Translations under genes and position numbers: made by a program | NCBI GenBank assembly: GCA_900317065.1 | Contig: ONFK01000129.1 | Location: 1 to 5,416, forward strand | Direction: 5' to 3' | Length of the DNA stretch: 5,416 nucleotides | DNA from: an uncultured Bacteroidales bacterium | Lineage (GTDB): Bacteria > Bacteroidota > Bacteroidia > Bacteroidales > UBA932 | The notes under the pieces: model-generated | What the model was told of the DNA's origin: nothing | The model's database searches: none | Seen by the model: only the letters and a program-made list of their open reading frames with translations | Part shown: piece by piece, positions 1-5,416 of the stretch | How positions within the stretch are numbered: the first letter of the stretch is position 1 | Layout: every line of letters starts with the position of its first letter

Positions 1-410
1 GCGGCCACCGTCTGGAGCTGGTGGTTGGGAAGGGAATATCCGAAGTGTTCCCGTGATGCGGCCAGGGTATCGAAGAACTCATAGTCCGGATAGTCCATTT
101 GATAGACCCGAAACACCTCCTTGAGGCAACCTTCGTCGAAGCGGCTGTTATGGGCTACGAGAGGGAGGCCTTCAATGAGGGGGGCTATCTTTTCCCACAC
201 CTTCGGGAAGACCGGGGCATCCTCTGTGTCCTCGGGGCCGAGTCCGTGAACCTGCTGGCAGAACCACTGGTAGTACTCCGGCTCCGGGTGGATGAGCGAG
301 TAGAAGGAATCAACGATCTCTCTGCCGCGCACGATCACCACGCCGACGCTGCATACACTGGAGCGGCACTCATTGGCCGTCTCGAAATCTATCGCCGCAA
401 AGTTGGTCAT
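1..410 (-). CDS. DEDDh-family 3'-5' exonuclease (DnaQ/RNase T type), 3' end beyond the window
   Basis: The first 136 codons are visible, starting at the ATG at 410-408; the C-terminal part lies off the left edge. Residues 4-12 (FAAIDFETA) carry the Exo I motif with the metal ligands D8 and E10. Residues 82-93 (LPLVAHNSRFDE) carry the Exo II motif with D92, and 'LPNHQLQTVA' at 127-136 leads toward the Exo III region, whose His and Asp cannot be checked here. Members of this family remove nucleotides from 3' ends of DNA or RNA using two metal ions, usually in the cytoplasm as stand-alone repair or processing nucleases or as polymerase proofreading subunits. The start lies 6 bases after the stop of the WG-repeat gene, so it is probably co-transcribed and last, or nearly last, in the operon; no clear Shine-Dalgarno is present. 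A 24-codon relic of a related gene lies at 1634-1708. Family assignment is firm; substrate is unknown. Confidence 0.9.
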   Translation of the reverse strand, partial: MTNFAAIDFETANECRSSVCSVGVVIVRGREIVDSFYSLIHPEPEYYQWFCQQVHGLGPEDTEDAPVFPKVWEKIAPLIEGLPLVAHNSRFDEGCLKEVFRVYQMDYPDYEFFDTLAASREHFGYSLPNHQLQTVA

Positions 411-416
411 ACTCTA

Positions 417-1604
417 TCAATCAATACTTGGAGGCAGGATTTCACATAAAACTTCTTCCTTACCATTTATCAGAAACCATTTTTTCCCCTCACATACGAA
501 AAAGCGGTCCGGATGGGCGGAAATGGAAATGCGGTCGTAGTCACGGCTGAATATAGACTCGCCGGCAGCATTACACAATGTATATAATCCAGATAATCTG
601 GTCCTCTTTCTAAAATAGTGGTGTATAACTATATAGTCTTTGCAAATGAAAGGGACATACTCATTCGGTGTGCAGAATGACTTGGAAAAGGCCCCTGATT
701 GCATTCTCGTAAAAACGGCATTTTTGCCCCCTTTGACAGATATTGCCTTGCTGTCCTGGTAATCGCGGATATCGGCCCAGTATTTTGGAATGAGTGATTT
801 TCCAAGAGGGTTTATAAGTCTATGGATTCTCTTTCCCCGCATGGTCCCATACCCTTCAAGCAAATCAGTCCCTTCCCAGTGTAGCATATCATACTTGTTC
901 GCGGTAAGTTGTACGTTTTCTTTACAGTCTATAATGCCTTTACGATCCCGTTTGTCAGAAAAGAGCGCATATCCGGTTTCAGTAAAAGGCCCAAGGCCAT
1001 GGTAAGTTCGATTGGAAATCCTAGCCCCGGTATTCCGGTCAATGTAGAACCACTCCTCGCCTTTTCGGACAGGGATCTTCGAAACATTGTATGCGGGATA
1101 ATCTCCGCCCCAGAGACATTCAGAACGGAATCCATACACAATATCATCGTATCCATTGGGGACGATAAAATTGCCCTCAATGTCAATAAGTTCACATCCT
1201 TCACGCGATCGGACGACAAAGTCCTCTCCAAAAGGTAGGATGCTCCAGTATCTTGCCGGGAAAACAATGGTCCCGTCTTCAGCGGCGAGGCCTATATTGC
1301 CCCGATTATAAAAGACAAAGAAGGTTTTGCCGCTGGAAGTCACGAGAAGGTTATTTACATTGAGCCCCAACGAATCGGAAATGAATCGCCCGGTTTTACT
1401 GTCCCAGAAGTCCCTTTTCCGGTTTTCTTTTTCAACCTCTAAATAACGACCTCCCCATCTGGTTATCATTCTGTATCGAGGTTCGAGGAGCCACTTGCCG
1501 TCAAGGTCAATTACTCCTGCCCGAATTTTCCTTCCCGTAGAGACAAGCGCCACGGTATGGTTGGAATAGGGATTGTCGAAAATATCACTGATGTAAGTTG
1601 ACAT
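417..1604 (-). CDS. WG-repeat (KWG-type) beta-repeat protein
   Basis: The product is 395 residues made almost entirely of degenerate WG-type repeats, in which a strand such as 'GVIDLDGKWLLEPRYRMI' is followed by a strand pair ending in a charged 'v...gk' element. Recognisable units begin near residues 30, 104, 138, 185, 224, 261 and 341, and the last ends 'KKWFLINGKEE'. No signal peptide or membrane segment is seen, so it is probably cytoplasmic. WG-repeat proteins are thought to form beta-propeller-like or solenoid binding surfaces; no enzymatic residues are apparent and the ligand cannot be named. The ATG at 1604 follows an A-rich stretch with little Shine-Dalgarno character. The gene is AT-richer than its neighbours (hand count of 541-660: about 38% G+C, against 67% at 2401-2460 in the WYL gene). 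It lies between an exonuclease relic and a complete exonuclease, which suggests it arrived as an insert. Repeat-family call is good; function unknown. Confidence 0.85.
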   Translation of the reverse strand: MSTYISDIFDNPYSNHTVALVSTGRKIRAGVIDLDGKWLLEPRYRMITRWGGRYLEVEKENRKRDFWDSKTGRFISDSLGLNVNNLLVTSSGKTFFVFYNRGNIGLAAEDGTIVFPARYWSILPFGEDFVVRSREGCELIDIEGNFIVPNGYDDIVYGFRSECLWGGDYPAYNVSKIPVRKGEEWFYIDRNTGARISNRTYHGLGPFTETGYALFSDKRDRKGIIDCKENVQLTANKYDMLHWEGTDLLEGYGTMRGKRIHRLINPLGKSLIPKYWADIRDYQDSKAISVKGGKNAVFTRMQSGAFSKSFCTPNEYVPFICKDYIVIHHYFRKRTRLSGLYTLCNAAGESIFSRDYDRISISAHPDRFFVCEGKKWFLINGKEEVLCEILPPSID

Positions 1605-1633
1605 GGATTTCTACCATTGTTTTTTGTTTGACA

Positions 1634-1708
1634 TTAAATAACGACGCTGCACACGCCGCACGGCTGTTTGGTGGCCGTTTCAAAGTCTGTTTCTCCAAAA
1701 ACAGTCAT
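1634..1708 (-). pseudogene. 5' stub of a second DEDDh exonuclease gene
   Basis: An ATG at 1708-1706 opens a 24-codon frame ending in TAA at 1636-1634. It reads MTVFGET then DFETATKQPC, GVCSV and VI. The intact exonuclease at 1-410 reads MTNFAAI then DFETANECRS, SVCSV and GV, so the two align residue for residue from the start codon with the Exo I motif DFET at residues 8-11 in both. At DNA level 1642-1688 and 344-390 align without gaps with 31 of 47 identical bases. Homology then ends abruptly, before Exo II and III, so the product cannot be an active nuclease. The stub begins 2 bases after the stop of the glycosylase-like gene, the spacing expected of a real operon gene, and ends 29 bases before the WG-repeat gene. 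The divergence says it is a relic of a different family member rather than a fresh copy of the downstream gene. It could still be translated as a coupling peptide. Confidence 0.75.
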
Positions 1709-1710
1709 AA

Positions 1711-2316
1711 TTATTTCTCAAAAGAGATCTGAAGATTGCGGCAAGTGTTGCGGATATGCCATTTCAGGCGGGCAAAAGACCCCAGGTCAAGGGCACGTTG
1801 TCCGCTTAACATTCCTGAAAACAGGACTGGAATGCTGCCAAGCTGCGGAAGAATATCAACACCCAACGTCTCGTTCCAGTGTTTGCCCGGTTCGAATCCA
1901 TAAAGCGACTGGAATATCCGGCACGCTTCTGCGTTCAGTATGACAATCATGCGGGGTTTTACCCGCTCGATGATCTCTTTGGTCAGCCCCAGCTGCTCTC
2001 TGAAGAATTCCGGGTACTTTTTTTCGAGGCTCAGCAGGACATTTTGCTTCGTTTCCCTGATTGGAAACAGGTCATGGTGGCAAAAGTGAGCGGAATGCTC
2101 ATCCGCTATCTCCATTGACTTTGCGAAGAACTGGTCACACTCTGCTGTATAAAACCCTTTTTCGCCACGAGTGGATGGGTTGAGCCCAAGGAAAAGTAAC
2201 GAATCCGTGTAGAGATACTGTTCCATGGCGTACCCTCTGTCTGTGATTTCAGTCGGTTGCTCTTTCCACAGATTATCCAGTTTATTTTTATATAAGTCCT
2301 TGATATTGACTTCCAT
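1711..2316 (-). CDS. Uracil-DNA glycosylase-like protein
   Basis: The product is 201 residues from the ATG at 2316-2314. An ATG further upstream at 2412 is in frame but would overlap the WYL gene by about 90 bases and adds a basic stretch that is the WYL frame's shadow, so I rejected it. 'LLFLGLNPST' at 40-49 matches the first active-site loop of the uracil-DNA glycosylase superfamily (GxNP, as in MUG/TDG-type enzymes), and 'FSGMLSGQRALD' at 166-177 sits where the second, DNA-intercalating motif should be; 'HHDLFPIRET' at 80-89 and 'PRMIVILNAEA' at 121-131 fit the alpha/beta core. Such enzymes cut the base-sugar bond of uracil or other damaged bases. Activity here is inferred: the catalytic residues are not standard, and this variant may act on other bases or only bind DNA. 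It starts 4 bases after the WYL stop and ends 2 bases before the exonuclease stub, so it is an internal operon gene. Confidence 0.7.
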   Translation of the reverse strand: MEVNIKDLYKNKLDNLWKEQPTEITDRGYAMEQYLYTDSLLFLGLNPSTRGEKGFYTAECDQFFAKSMEIADEHSAHFCHHDLFPIRETKQNVLLSLEKKYPEFFREQLGLTKEIIERVKPRMIVILNAEACRIFQSLYGFEPGKHWNETLGVDILPQLGSIPVLFSGMLSGQRALDLGSFARLKWHIRNTCRNLQISFEK

Positions 2317-2320
2317 AACA

Positions 2321-3226
2321 TCAGTCTTTATATAATGCAACCATTGCCATAATGTCATCTTTGACTTCCTCACGGAAAGTCGCGGGTTCCAGCACTTCCA
2401 CGGTCGGCCCATGGCGTAGGACTTCCTGGCGGAAGTCGAGGGTCGGGGCGACCCAGTATTCGTAGACCGAGTAGGCCTCGTTGCTCTCGATGAGCCTCTG
2501 GCTCGGGTGCAGGGGCAGGGAGTTGAAGTAGTTCACCTGGTAGGCTTCCACTTTAAGGACAATCCTCTCGGGCTTGTAATCCCGGCCTATGAAAATCCCG
2601 AAGAAATTGGAGAAGAACTCCCGGGCGTTGAACTTCGAGGGCACTTTCAGCGCCTTCTTCGTTAGCGTGATGGCAAGCATCCTCTCGTCGAGTGAGTAGA
2701 TGCGAGGCTCATCGTATTCCTCGCTCTTCGCGAGGACGTACCAGCGCTGCTTGAAGAGTTTCAGGCACCAGGGATGGGCGATGAAGGTGGTCTCTTCGCC
2801 CCGCCAGAAACTCTTGTAGGTCATCTCGACGGCCTTGCCGTCCCTCATTGCGTTGACGAGCACCGTGAGCCAGCGCTTGCTGGAGGGTATGTCCTCGAAC
2901 AGGATGCGCTCACGCATGTCCTTGGTCTCATTGAGGATGTTATTCAGTGACAGGGACTCCAGGAGCCACTGCCGCACGCCATCCCCCTCCAGGTCATCGG
3001 AATTGGCGATATAGTACCCCAGCGAACGGTCGCACTTGATCTCAATGCCGAACGTGTCCTCGATGGCTATGCGGTGGTTGTGGAAGGTGCGCTCGGCAAG
3101 CGGCCCCCCTTCGTCATTGAGGGAGCTGTCCTCCCACTTGCGGGAGATGTCCGCGAGTGTAATGTGCCCGGCACGGTTGATCGTGTCGATAAGCCAGACA
3201 TAACGGTTGAAGTAATTCTTTGCCAT
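2321..3226 (-). CDS. WYL-domain transcriptional regulator with N-terminal helix-turn-helix
   Basis: From the ATG at 3226-3224 the product is 301 residues. Residues 1-75 form a winged helix-turn-helix ('HITLADISRKWE' and 'LAERTFHNHRIAIEDTFGI', followed by 'GYYIA' as the wing). A WYL domain follows, with the signature 'KQRWYVLA' (W162, Y163) after 'TFIAHPWCLKLF' and before 'RIYSLDERM', and then a C-terminal WCX-like extension ('ERIVLKVEA', ending near 'EVLRHGPTVEVLEP'). WYL domains are thought to sense ligands, often nucleic-acid or nucleotide signals, and such regulators frequently control DNA-damage or phage-defence operons. An in-frame TTG at 3250 would lengthen the protein by 8 residues but lies inside the -7 promoter box, and an AGGA sits just before the chosen ATG, so 3226 is preferred. 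It is the first gene of the operon and probably regulates it; a perfect inverted repeat overlaps the upstream part of its promoter. Confidence 0.92.
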   Translation of the reverse strand: MAKNYFNRYVWLIDTINRAGHITLADISRKWEDSSLNDEGGPLAERTFHNHRIAIEDTFGIEIKCDRSLGYYIANSDDLEGDGVRQWLLESLSLNNILNETKDMRERILFEDIPSSKRWLTVLVNAMRDGKAVEMTYKSFWRGEETTFIAHPWCLKLFKQRWYVLAKSEEYDEPRIYSLDERMLAITLTKKALKVPSKFNAREFFSNFFGIFIGRDYKPERIVLKVEAYQVNYFNSLPLHPSQRLIESNEAYSVYEYWVAPTLDFRQEVLRHGPTVEVLEPATFREEVKDDIMAMVALYKD

Positions 3227-3247
3227 TGTTCCTGTGATTTGTTGATG

Positions 3248-3255
3248 CAAAGATA
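3248..3255 (-). promoter_or_regulatory. Bacteroidota-type -7 box of the WYL operon
   Basis: The minus strand reads TATCTTTG, a full match to the TAnnTTTG -7 element of the Bacteroidota primary sigma factor, followed by CATCA. It lies about 22 bases before the WYL start codon, implying a leader of roughly 15-20 bases. No well-spaced TTTG -33 element is seen; the nearest TTTG, inside the inverted repeat, is only 14 bases upstream against the usual 19 or so, which could mean a weak or activator-dependent promoter. Confidence 0.65.
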
Positions 3256-3261
3256 ATGAAG

Positions 3262-3299
3262 AAAAATGCCAAATTCAGGCAGCATGCCCGAATTTGGCA
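3262..3299 (-). terminator. Intrinsic terminator of the helical-repeat gene
   Basis: On the minus strand TGCCAAATTC pairs perfectly with GAATTTGGCA. After one mismatch a further four base pairs (GGCA/TGCC) close on a three-base loop, and five T residues follow directly. It starts 9 bases after the stop of the gene at 3309-3833. The stem and U-tract arrangement is that of a rho-independent terminator. The same dyad overlaps the -33 region of the WYL promoter, so it may also serve as a protein-binding site. Confidence 0.8.
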
Positions 3300-3308
3300 A
3301 ATTCTTTC

Positions 3309-3833
3309 CTACTTTTCCAAGCAGATGCGCTGGAGGATCTCTTCCTGTTTCTTCTCGACCAGCGCATCCCAGAGCCTGGAGTCCTTGAGGATGGAAGCCG
3401 GGATGCGGTCCGAGAACTTCTCCAGGAGCTGTTCGTAGAAGGCATATTCGTCGGAACTGCGGTAGGAGTTCACGACCTCCTTCCAGACGATACGGTCCGC
3501 CATCTTCTCGACGGTGGTCATGGGGAGGTAGCTGTTACCGGAGAGGACCGTCCAGTCCCAGCAGTTCTCGAACTTCTCCACGACCTCGGGGCAGAGGAGG
3601 GATTTCTGACAGGTGCCGCTGAGTTCCTTCCAGTCGATCTTGCGGCGGAACTTCTCGAGCATCGGGACGGTCCAGTGGACGTTGCTGCTGCGGCTGACCG
3701 ACTCCCAGTCGAGCTTGTCCTGGTACTTTTCCAGGAGCTGTTCGGTCCAGTTGAAGTCGTAGGAGAGGTTCTTCCAGGCCTCTTCCTCGAGCATGATGGC
3801 CATCAGGCCGTCATTCAGATTGATCTTTTCCAT
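3309..3833 (-). CDS. Small protein of tandem helical 'LEKF..DW..LS' repeats, function unknown
   Basis: The product is 174 acidic residues with no signal peptide or membrane segment. Five imperfect units are visible: LLEKYQDKLDWESVS at 33-47, MLEKFRRKIDWKELS at 58-72, VVEKFENCWDWTVLS at 84-98, TVEKMADRIVWKEVV at 107-121 and a decayed LLEKFSDRIPASIL at 136-149, giving a period of about 23-29 residues. Each looks like a helix ending in a hydrophobic-Asp-Trp turn, so the protein probably folds as a short alpha-solenoid that binds a partner protein. I do not recognise a named family and no catalytic residues stand out. The ATG at 3833 is preceded by its own -7 box, and a terminator follows the stop, so it is a single-gene transcription unit between the ATPase and the WYL operon. 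Similar repeat proteins are common and variable in Bacteroidales accessory regions; that context is recalled rather than tested. Confidence 0.8.
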   Translation of the reverse strand: MEKINLNDGLMAIMLEEEAWKNLSYDFNWTEQLLEKYQDKLDWESVSRSSNVHWTVPMLEKFRRKIDWKELSGTCQKSLLCPEVVEKFENCWDWTVLSGNSYLPMTTVEKMADRIVWKEVVNSYRSSDEYAFYEQLLEKFSDRIPASILKDSRLWDALVEKKQEEILQRICLEK

Positions 3834-3859
3834 AATGTGCTTTGTATTGGTTTCTGATG

Positions 3860-3867
3860 CAAAGGTA
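3860..3867 (-). promoter_or_regulatory. Bacteroidota-type -7 box of the helical-repeat gene
   Basis: The minus strand reads TACCTTTG, matching TAnnTTTG, followed by CATCAG. It lies 26 bases upstream of the ATG at 3833. A run of T (CTTTTCGG) about 16-18 bases further up could be a poor -33 element. The box and its downstream flank are almost identical to those of the WYL promoter. Confidence 0.65.
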
Positions 3868-3903
3868 GGTGTGTAGATTGCCGAAAAGTGGCAGTTGGTA
3901 ATA

Positions 3904-3933
3904 AAGATTGGTTTTTTCTCAAAAACCGATCTT
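3904..3933 (-). terminator. Hairpin overlapping the ATPase stop codon, probable terminator
   Basis: Arms at 3904-3916 and 3921-3933 pair over 13 positions with one C-A mismatch on the minus strand (a G-T wobble on the plus strand) and a four-base loop. The ATPase TGA at 3921-3919 lies in the 5' arm and loop. The bases after the stem are TATTACC, a poor U-tract, so termination efficiency is uncertain; an alternative role is mRNA 3'-end protection. Confidence 0.5.
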
Positions 3934-5286
3934 CCTGCGGACAGGCGAGTCTCCTATAGTTTCTTCCTGGCAGTACTCCCGTATCTGGGTATAGGTCGGA
4001 GTCTCACCGCTTATAAGGGATTTGACGGTTTTCTTCCGGGCAATATTCTCTATCTGCCCTCCGGAGAAGTCGAAATCCGACGCCAGCTGGAGGGCTTCCG
4101 CCTCGCCAAGCTCAGGAATCATGGTTTTCCAGATACGGCTCTTCGCTTCCACGGAAGGATTCTCGAAACGGATCTTGTAGAGGAAACGCCTCTCGAAAGC
4201 CTTGTCAAGGTTGCAGGTGAGGTTGGTCGTCGCGATAAGGATTCCGTCCAGGTCCTCCATCTCCTGGAGGATGATGTTCTGGATGGAGTTCTCCATCTTG
4301 TCGACGGCGCTTCCGGCCCCCTCCTGACGGATGCCGAACACGGCATCGGCCTCGTTGAACAGGAGGATGGGAACCGCTCCGCCCCCCTTCACGCATTCAC
4401 GGTAGCGGGAAAAGACCTGCTTGATATTCTTCTCACTTTCGCCCACCCAGCAGCTCTTGACCTGCGAGACGTCAACGACGAAGAGGTCGCGTCCTGACTT
4501 CCGGGCAATCTGGTAGACCGTCTCGGTCTTGCCGGTACCCGGGCCGCCGTAGAACAGGCAGGAGAATCCTGTCCTAAGGCCCAAGTCCTTCATCTTCGTT
4601 CGGATGTCGGAGAAACGCTCTTCACTGAGCAGTTCCTGCAGCTGGTCTACCTGCCGCATCTCTGCGGGATTGTAGAAGAGTTCCTTGCTGTGGATGGTGG
4701 AGGCGGTGATCTTGCTCGATGCCGTCACTTTGCGTTCCTTTTTCCTCATGCCTCCGATATCAGCCAGGGCCTTTTCCTTCACCTCGTCACTTATCTTGAA
4801 ATATTCCTTCGTGAGCATCCCGTCACTTCCGGCAAATACAATAATTCCCTTGCTCTGAAGTTCCAGAACTTCAGCGTTGAACCCGCATTGAAGATTCTCC
4901 AGACTGTTCTCGTCGAAATAGTCGTCGATATTGTACCACGACAGCTCGTCGTCATTATCAAACTGGTAGCGAAGCAGCACGGCGATGAACATCACTCGTT
5001 CCGCATCGGTAACGTAACATTTGAAACCATTATAGACCTTGGCGATGCTTGTCTCTGGATTGTCGGCCATGAGCGTGTCTATCTCAGAAATGAGATCGTC
5101 GTCAGAAATCTCATCCTCAGAGCGGAGTGACATCATCCGCCGCAACCTCACAAGAAGCTGGAGGGTTGAAAGTCCCGTGGTGGGCTCGGGTTCAAGAGGC
5201 TTGTCGGACTTGAAACTTCTGAGCACTTCTTTGGGAGGAACGATATCTCCGTCAGTCTTCAGGCGGATGTACCCACGGCGCTTCAA
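3919..5286 (-). CDS. AAA+ ATPase, N-terminal region probably truncated
   Basis: The 455-residue frame contains a complete AAA+ core: Walker A GGPGTGKTE at 247-255, 'VGESEKNI' at 281-288, Walker B 'ILLFNEAD' at 307-314 with Asn at the usual Asp position and E312 as catalytic Glu, sensor 1 'IATTN' ending at N355, arginine residues 'FERRF' at 364-368 and a sensor 2 region 'FSGGQIENIARK' at 407-418. The C-terminus 'RRKIGF' is typical of a Bacteroidales family with a long N-terminal region before the core; members I recall are roughly 550-700 residues, so this one looks short. These ATPases remodel or unfold unknown protein partners. The frame has no ATG before residue 51. The only usual start is TTG at 5286, whose TTGA overlaps the stop of the frame upstream. 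The in-frame codons before it (5287-5340) still look coding ('KLLIKFLSYSKDLDEL') until a TGA at 5343-5341, which suggests a lost 5' end. It could be a translated shortened protein or a pseudogene. Confidence 0.85.
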   Translation of the reverse strand: MKRRGYIRLKTDGDIVPPKEVLRSFKSDKPLEPEPTTGLSTLQLLVRLRRMMSLRSEDEISDDDLISEIDTLMADNPETSIAKVYNGFKCYVTDAERVMFIAVLLRYQFDNDDELSWYNIDDYFDENSLENLQCGFNAEVLELQSKGIIVFAGSDGMLTKEYFKISDEVKEKALADIGGMRKKERKVTASSKITASTIHSKELFYNPAEMRQVDQLQELLSEERFSDIRTKMKDLGLRTGFSCLFYGGPGTGKTETVYQIARKSGRDLFVVDVSQVKSCWVGESEKNIKQVFSRYRECVKGGGAVPILLFNEADAVFGIRQEGAGSAVDKMENSIQNIILQEMEDLDGILIATTNLTCNLDKAFERRFLYKIRFENPSVEAKSRIWKTMIPELGEAEALQLASDFDFSGGQIENIARKKTVKSLISGETPTYTQIREYCQEETIGDSPVRRKIGF

Positions 5287-5414
5287 CTCATCCAGGTCCT
5301 TCGAATAGGAGAGAAACTTGATAAGTAACTTGCTACATACTCATAATAAGGAGCTAAATAGAACACGAATGGGAAATACACAAATGCCAAACTAAAGAAG
5401 ATATTGGCCAAAAT
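5283..5414 (-). CDS. Possible C-terminal tail of a membrane protein, 5' end beyond the window
   Basis: A frame open from the right edge encodes 43 residues ending in TGA at 5285-5283. It is strongly hydrophobic and aromatic (FFSLAFVYFPFVFYLA, followed by PYYEYVASYL), as in a transmembrane segment near a C-terminus. Its stop overlaps the TTG of the ATPase frame as TTGA, which would couple their translation. Against it, the DNA is T-rich on this strand, which yields such residues by chance, and its last 18 or so codons (5288-5340) overlap sequence that reads as ATPase in the other frame. Both readings cannot be real over that stretch. I recognise no family. Confidence 0.35.
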   Translation of the reverse strand: MLANIFFSLAFVYFPFVFYLAPYYEYVASYLSSFSPIRRTWMS

Positions 5415-5416
5415 AA

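Noticed and set aside
99..449. Plus-strand frame of 116 codons at the left end
   Set aside because: It is antisense to the exonuclease, whose minus-strand frame has the DFET and HNSRFDE active-site motifs.
2317..2412. Upstream ATG extension of the glycosylase-like gene to 2412
   Set aside because: It would overlap the WYL coding end by about 90 bases, and the added residues do not resemble the family; the ATG at 2316 gives normal 4-base spacing.
3227..3250. TTG start at 3250 for the WYL gene
   Set aside because: It falls within the promoter -7 box, leaving no leader, while the ATG at 3226 has an AGGA just upstream and begins with the expected MAKNYF-type start.
3294..4497. Two long plus-strand open frames (3294-3857 and 3895-4497)
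   Set aside because: They lie opposite the helical-repeat and ATPase genes, which have clear motifs or repeats, promoter and terminator. The plus-strand translations show no recognisable domain and reflect high third-position G+C on the other strand.
5382..5391. AAATGCCAAA, identical to part of the WYL dyad (3264-3273), as a second operator half-site upstream of the ATPase
   Set aside because: A single 10-base match found by eye, without its inverted partner, is not enough to call a site.
5404..5411. Palindrome TTGGCCAA at the right edge
   Set aside because: Only eight bases, no repeat elsewhere in the window, and no spacing relation to a clear promoter.

Overview
The window looks like accessory DNA from a member of the Bacteroidota, most likely Bacteroidales. 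The evidence is two promoter -7 boxes of the TAnnTTTG type, mostly weak Shine-Dalgarno sequences, and protein types I associate with that group: a 'RRKIGF'-ending AAA+ ATPase, a WYL regulator, WG repeats and a DEDDh exonuclease. All supportable genes lie on the minus strand, so in transcription order they run from high to low coordinates.

From the right edge: a possible membrane-protein tail (5283-5414) meets an AAA+ ATPase (3919-5286). The ATPase has an intact catalytic half, but its front end looks cut off: no ATG, a TTG start, and an in-frame continuation that dies at a TGA. A hairpin covers its stop codon. Next is a single-gene unit (3309-3833) with its own promoter, encoding a 174-residue protein built from helical repeats ('LEKF..kiDW..lS'), closed by a strong intrinsic terminator (3262-3299).

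The rest reads as one tight operon from a promoter at 3248-3255: WYL-domain regulator (2321-3226), uracil-DNA-glycosylase-like protein (1711-2316), a 24-codon stub of a DEDDh exonuclease (1634-1708), a WG-repeat protein (417-1604) and an apparently intact DEDDh exonuclease running off the left edge (1-410). Spacings are 4, 2, 29 and 6 bases.

The most notable observation is the stub. Over 47 DNA bases, collinear and without gaps, it matches the start of the downstream exonuclease (31/47 identical) and shares its start codon position and DFET active-site motif. It sits where an exonuclease would directly follow the glycosylase-like gene. The simplest reading is an ancestral regulator-glycosylase-exonuclease operon in which the original exonuclease was replaced by a 'WG-repeat + exonuclease' cassette, leaving its first codons as a scar. 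A WYL regulator over two nucleic-acid-directed proteins suggests a DNA-damage or anti-invader response module, but that function is inference only. No RNA genes, CRISPR arrays, insertion sequences or origins were seen.
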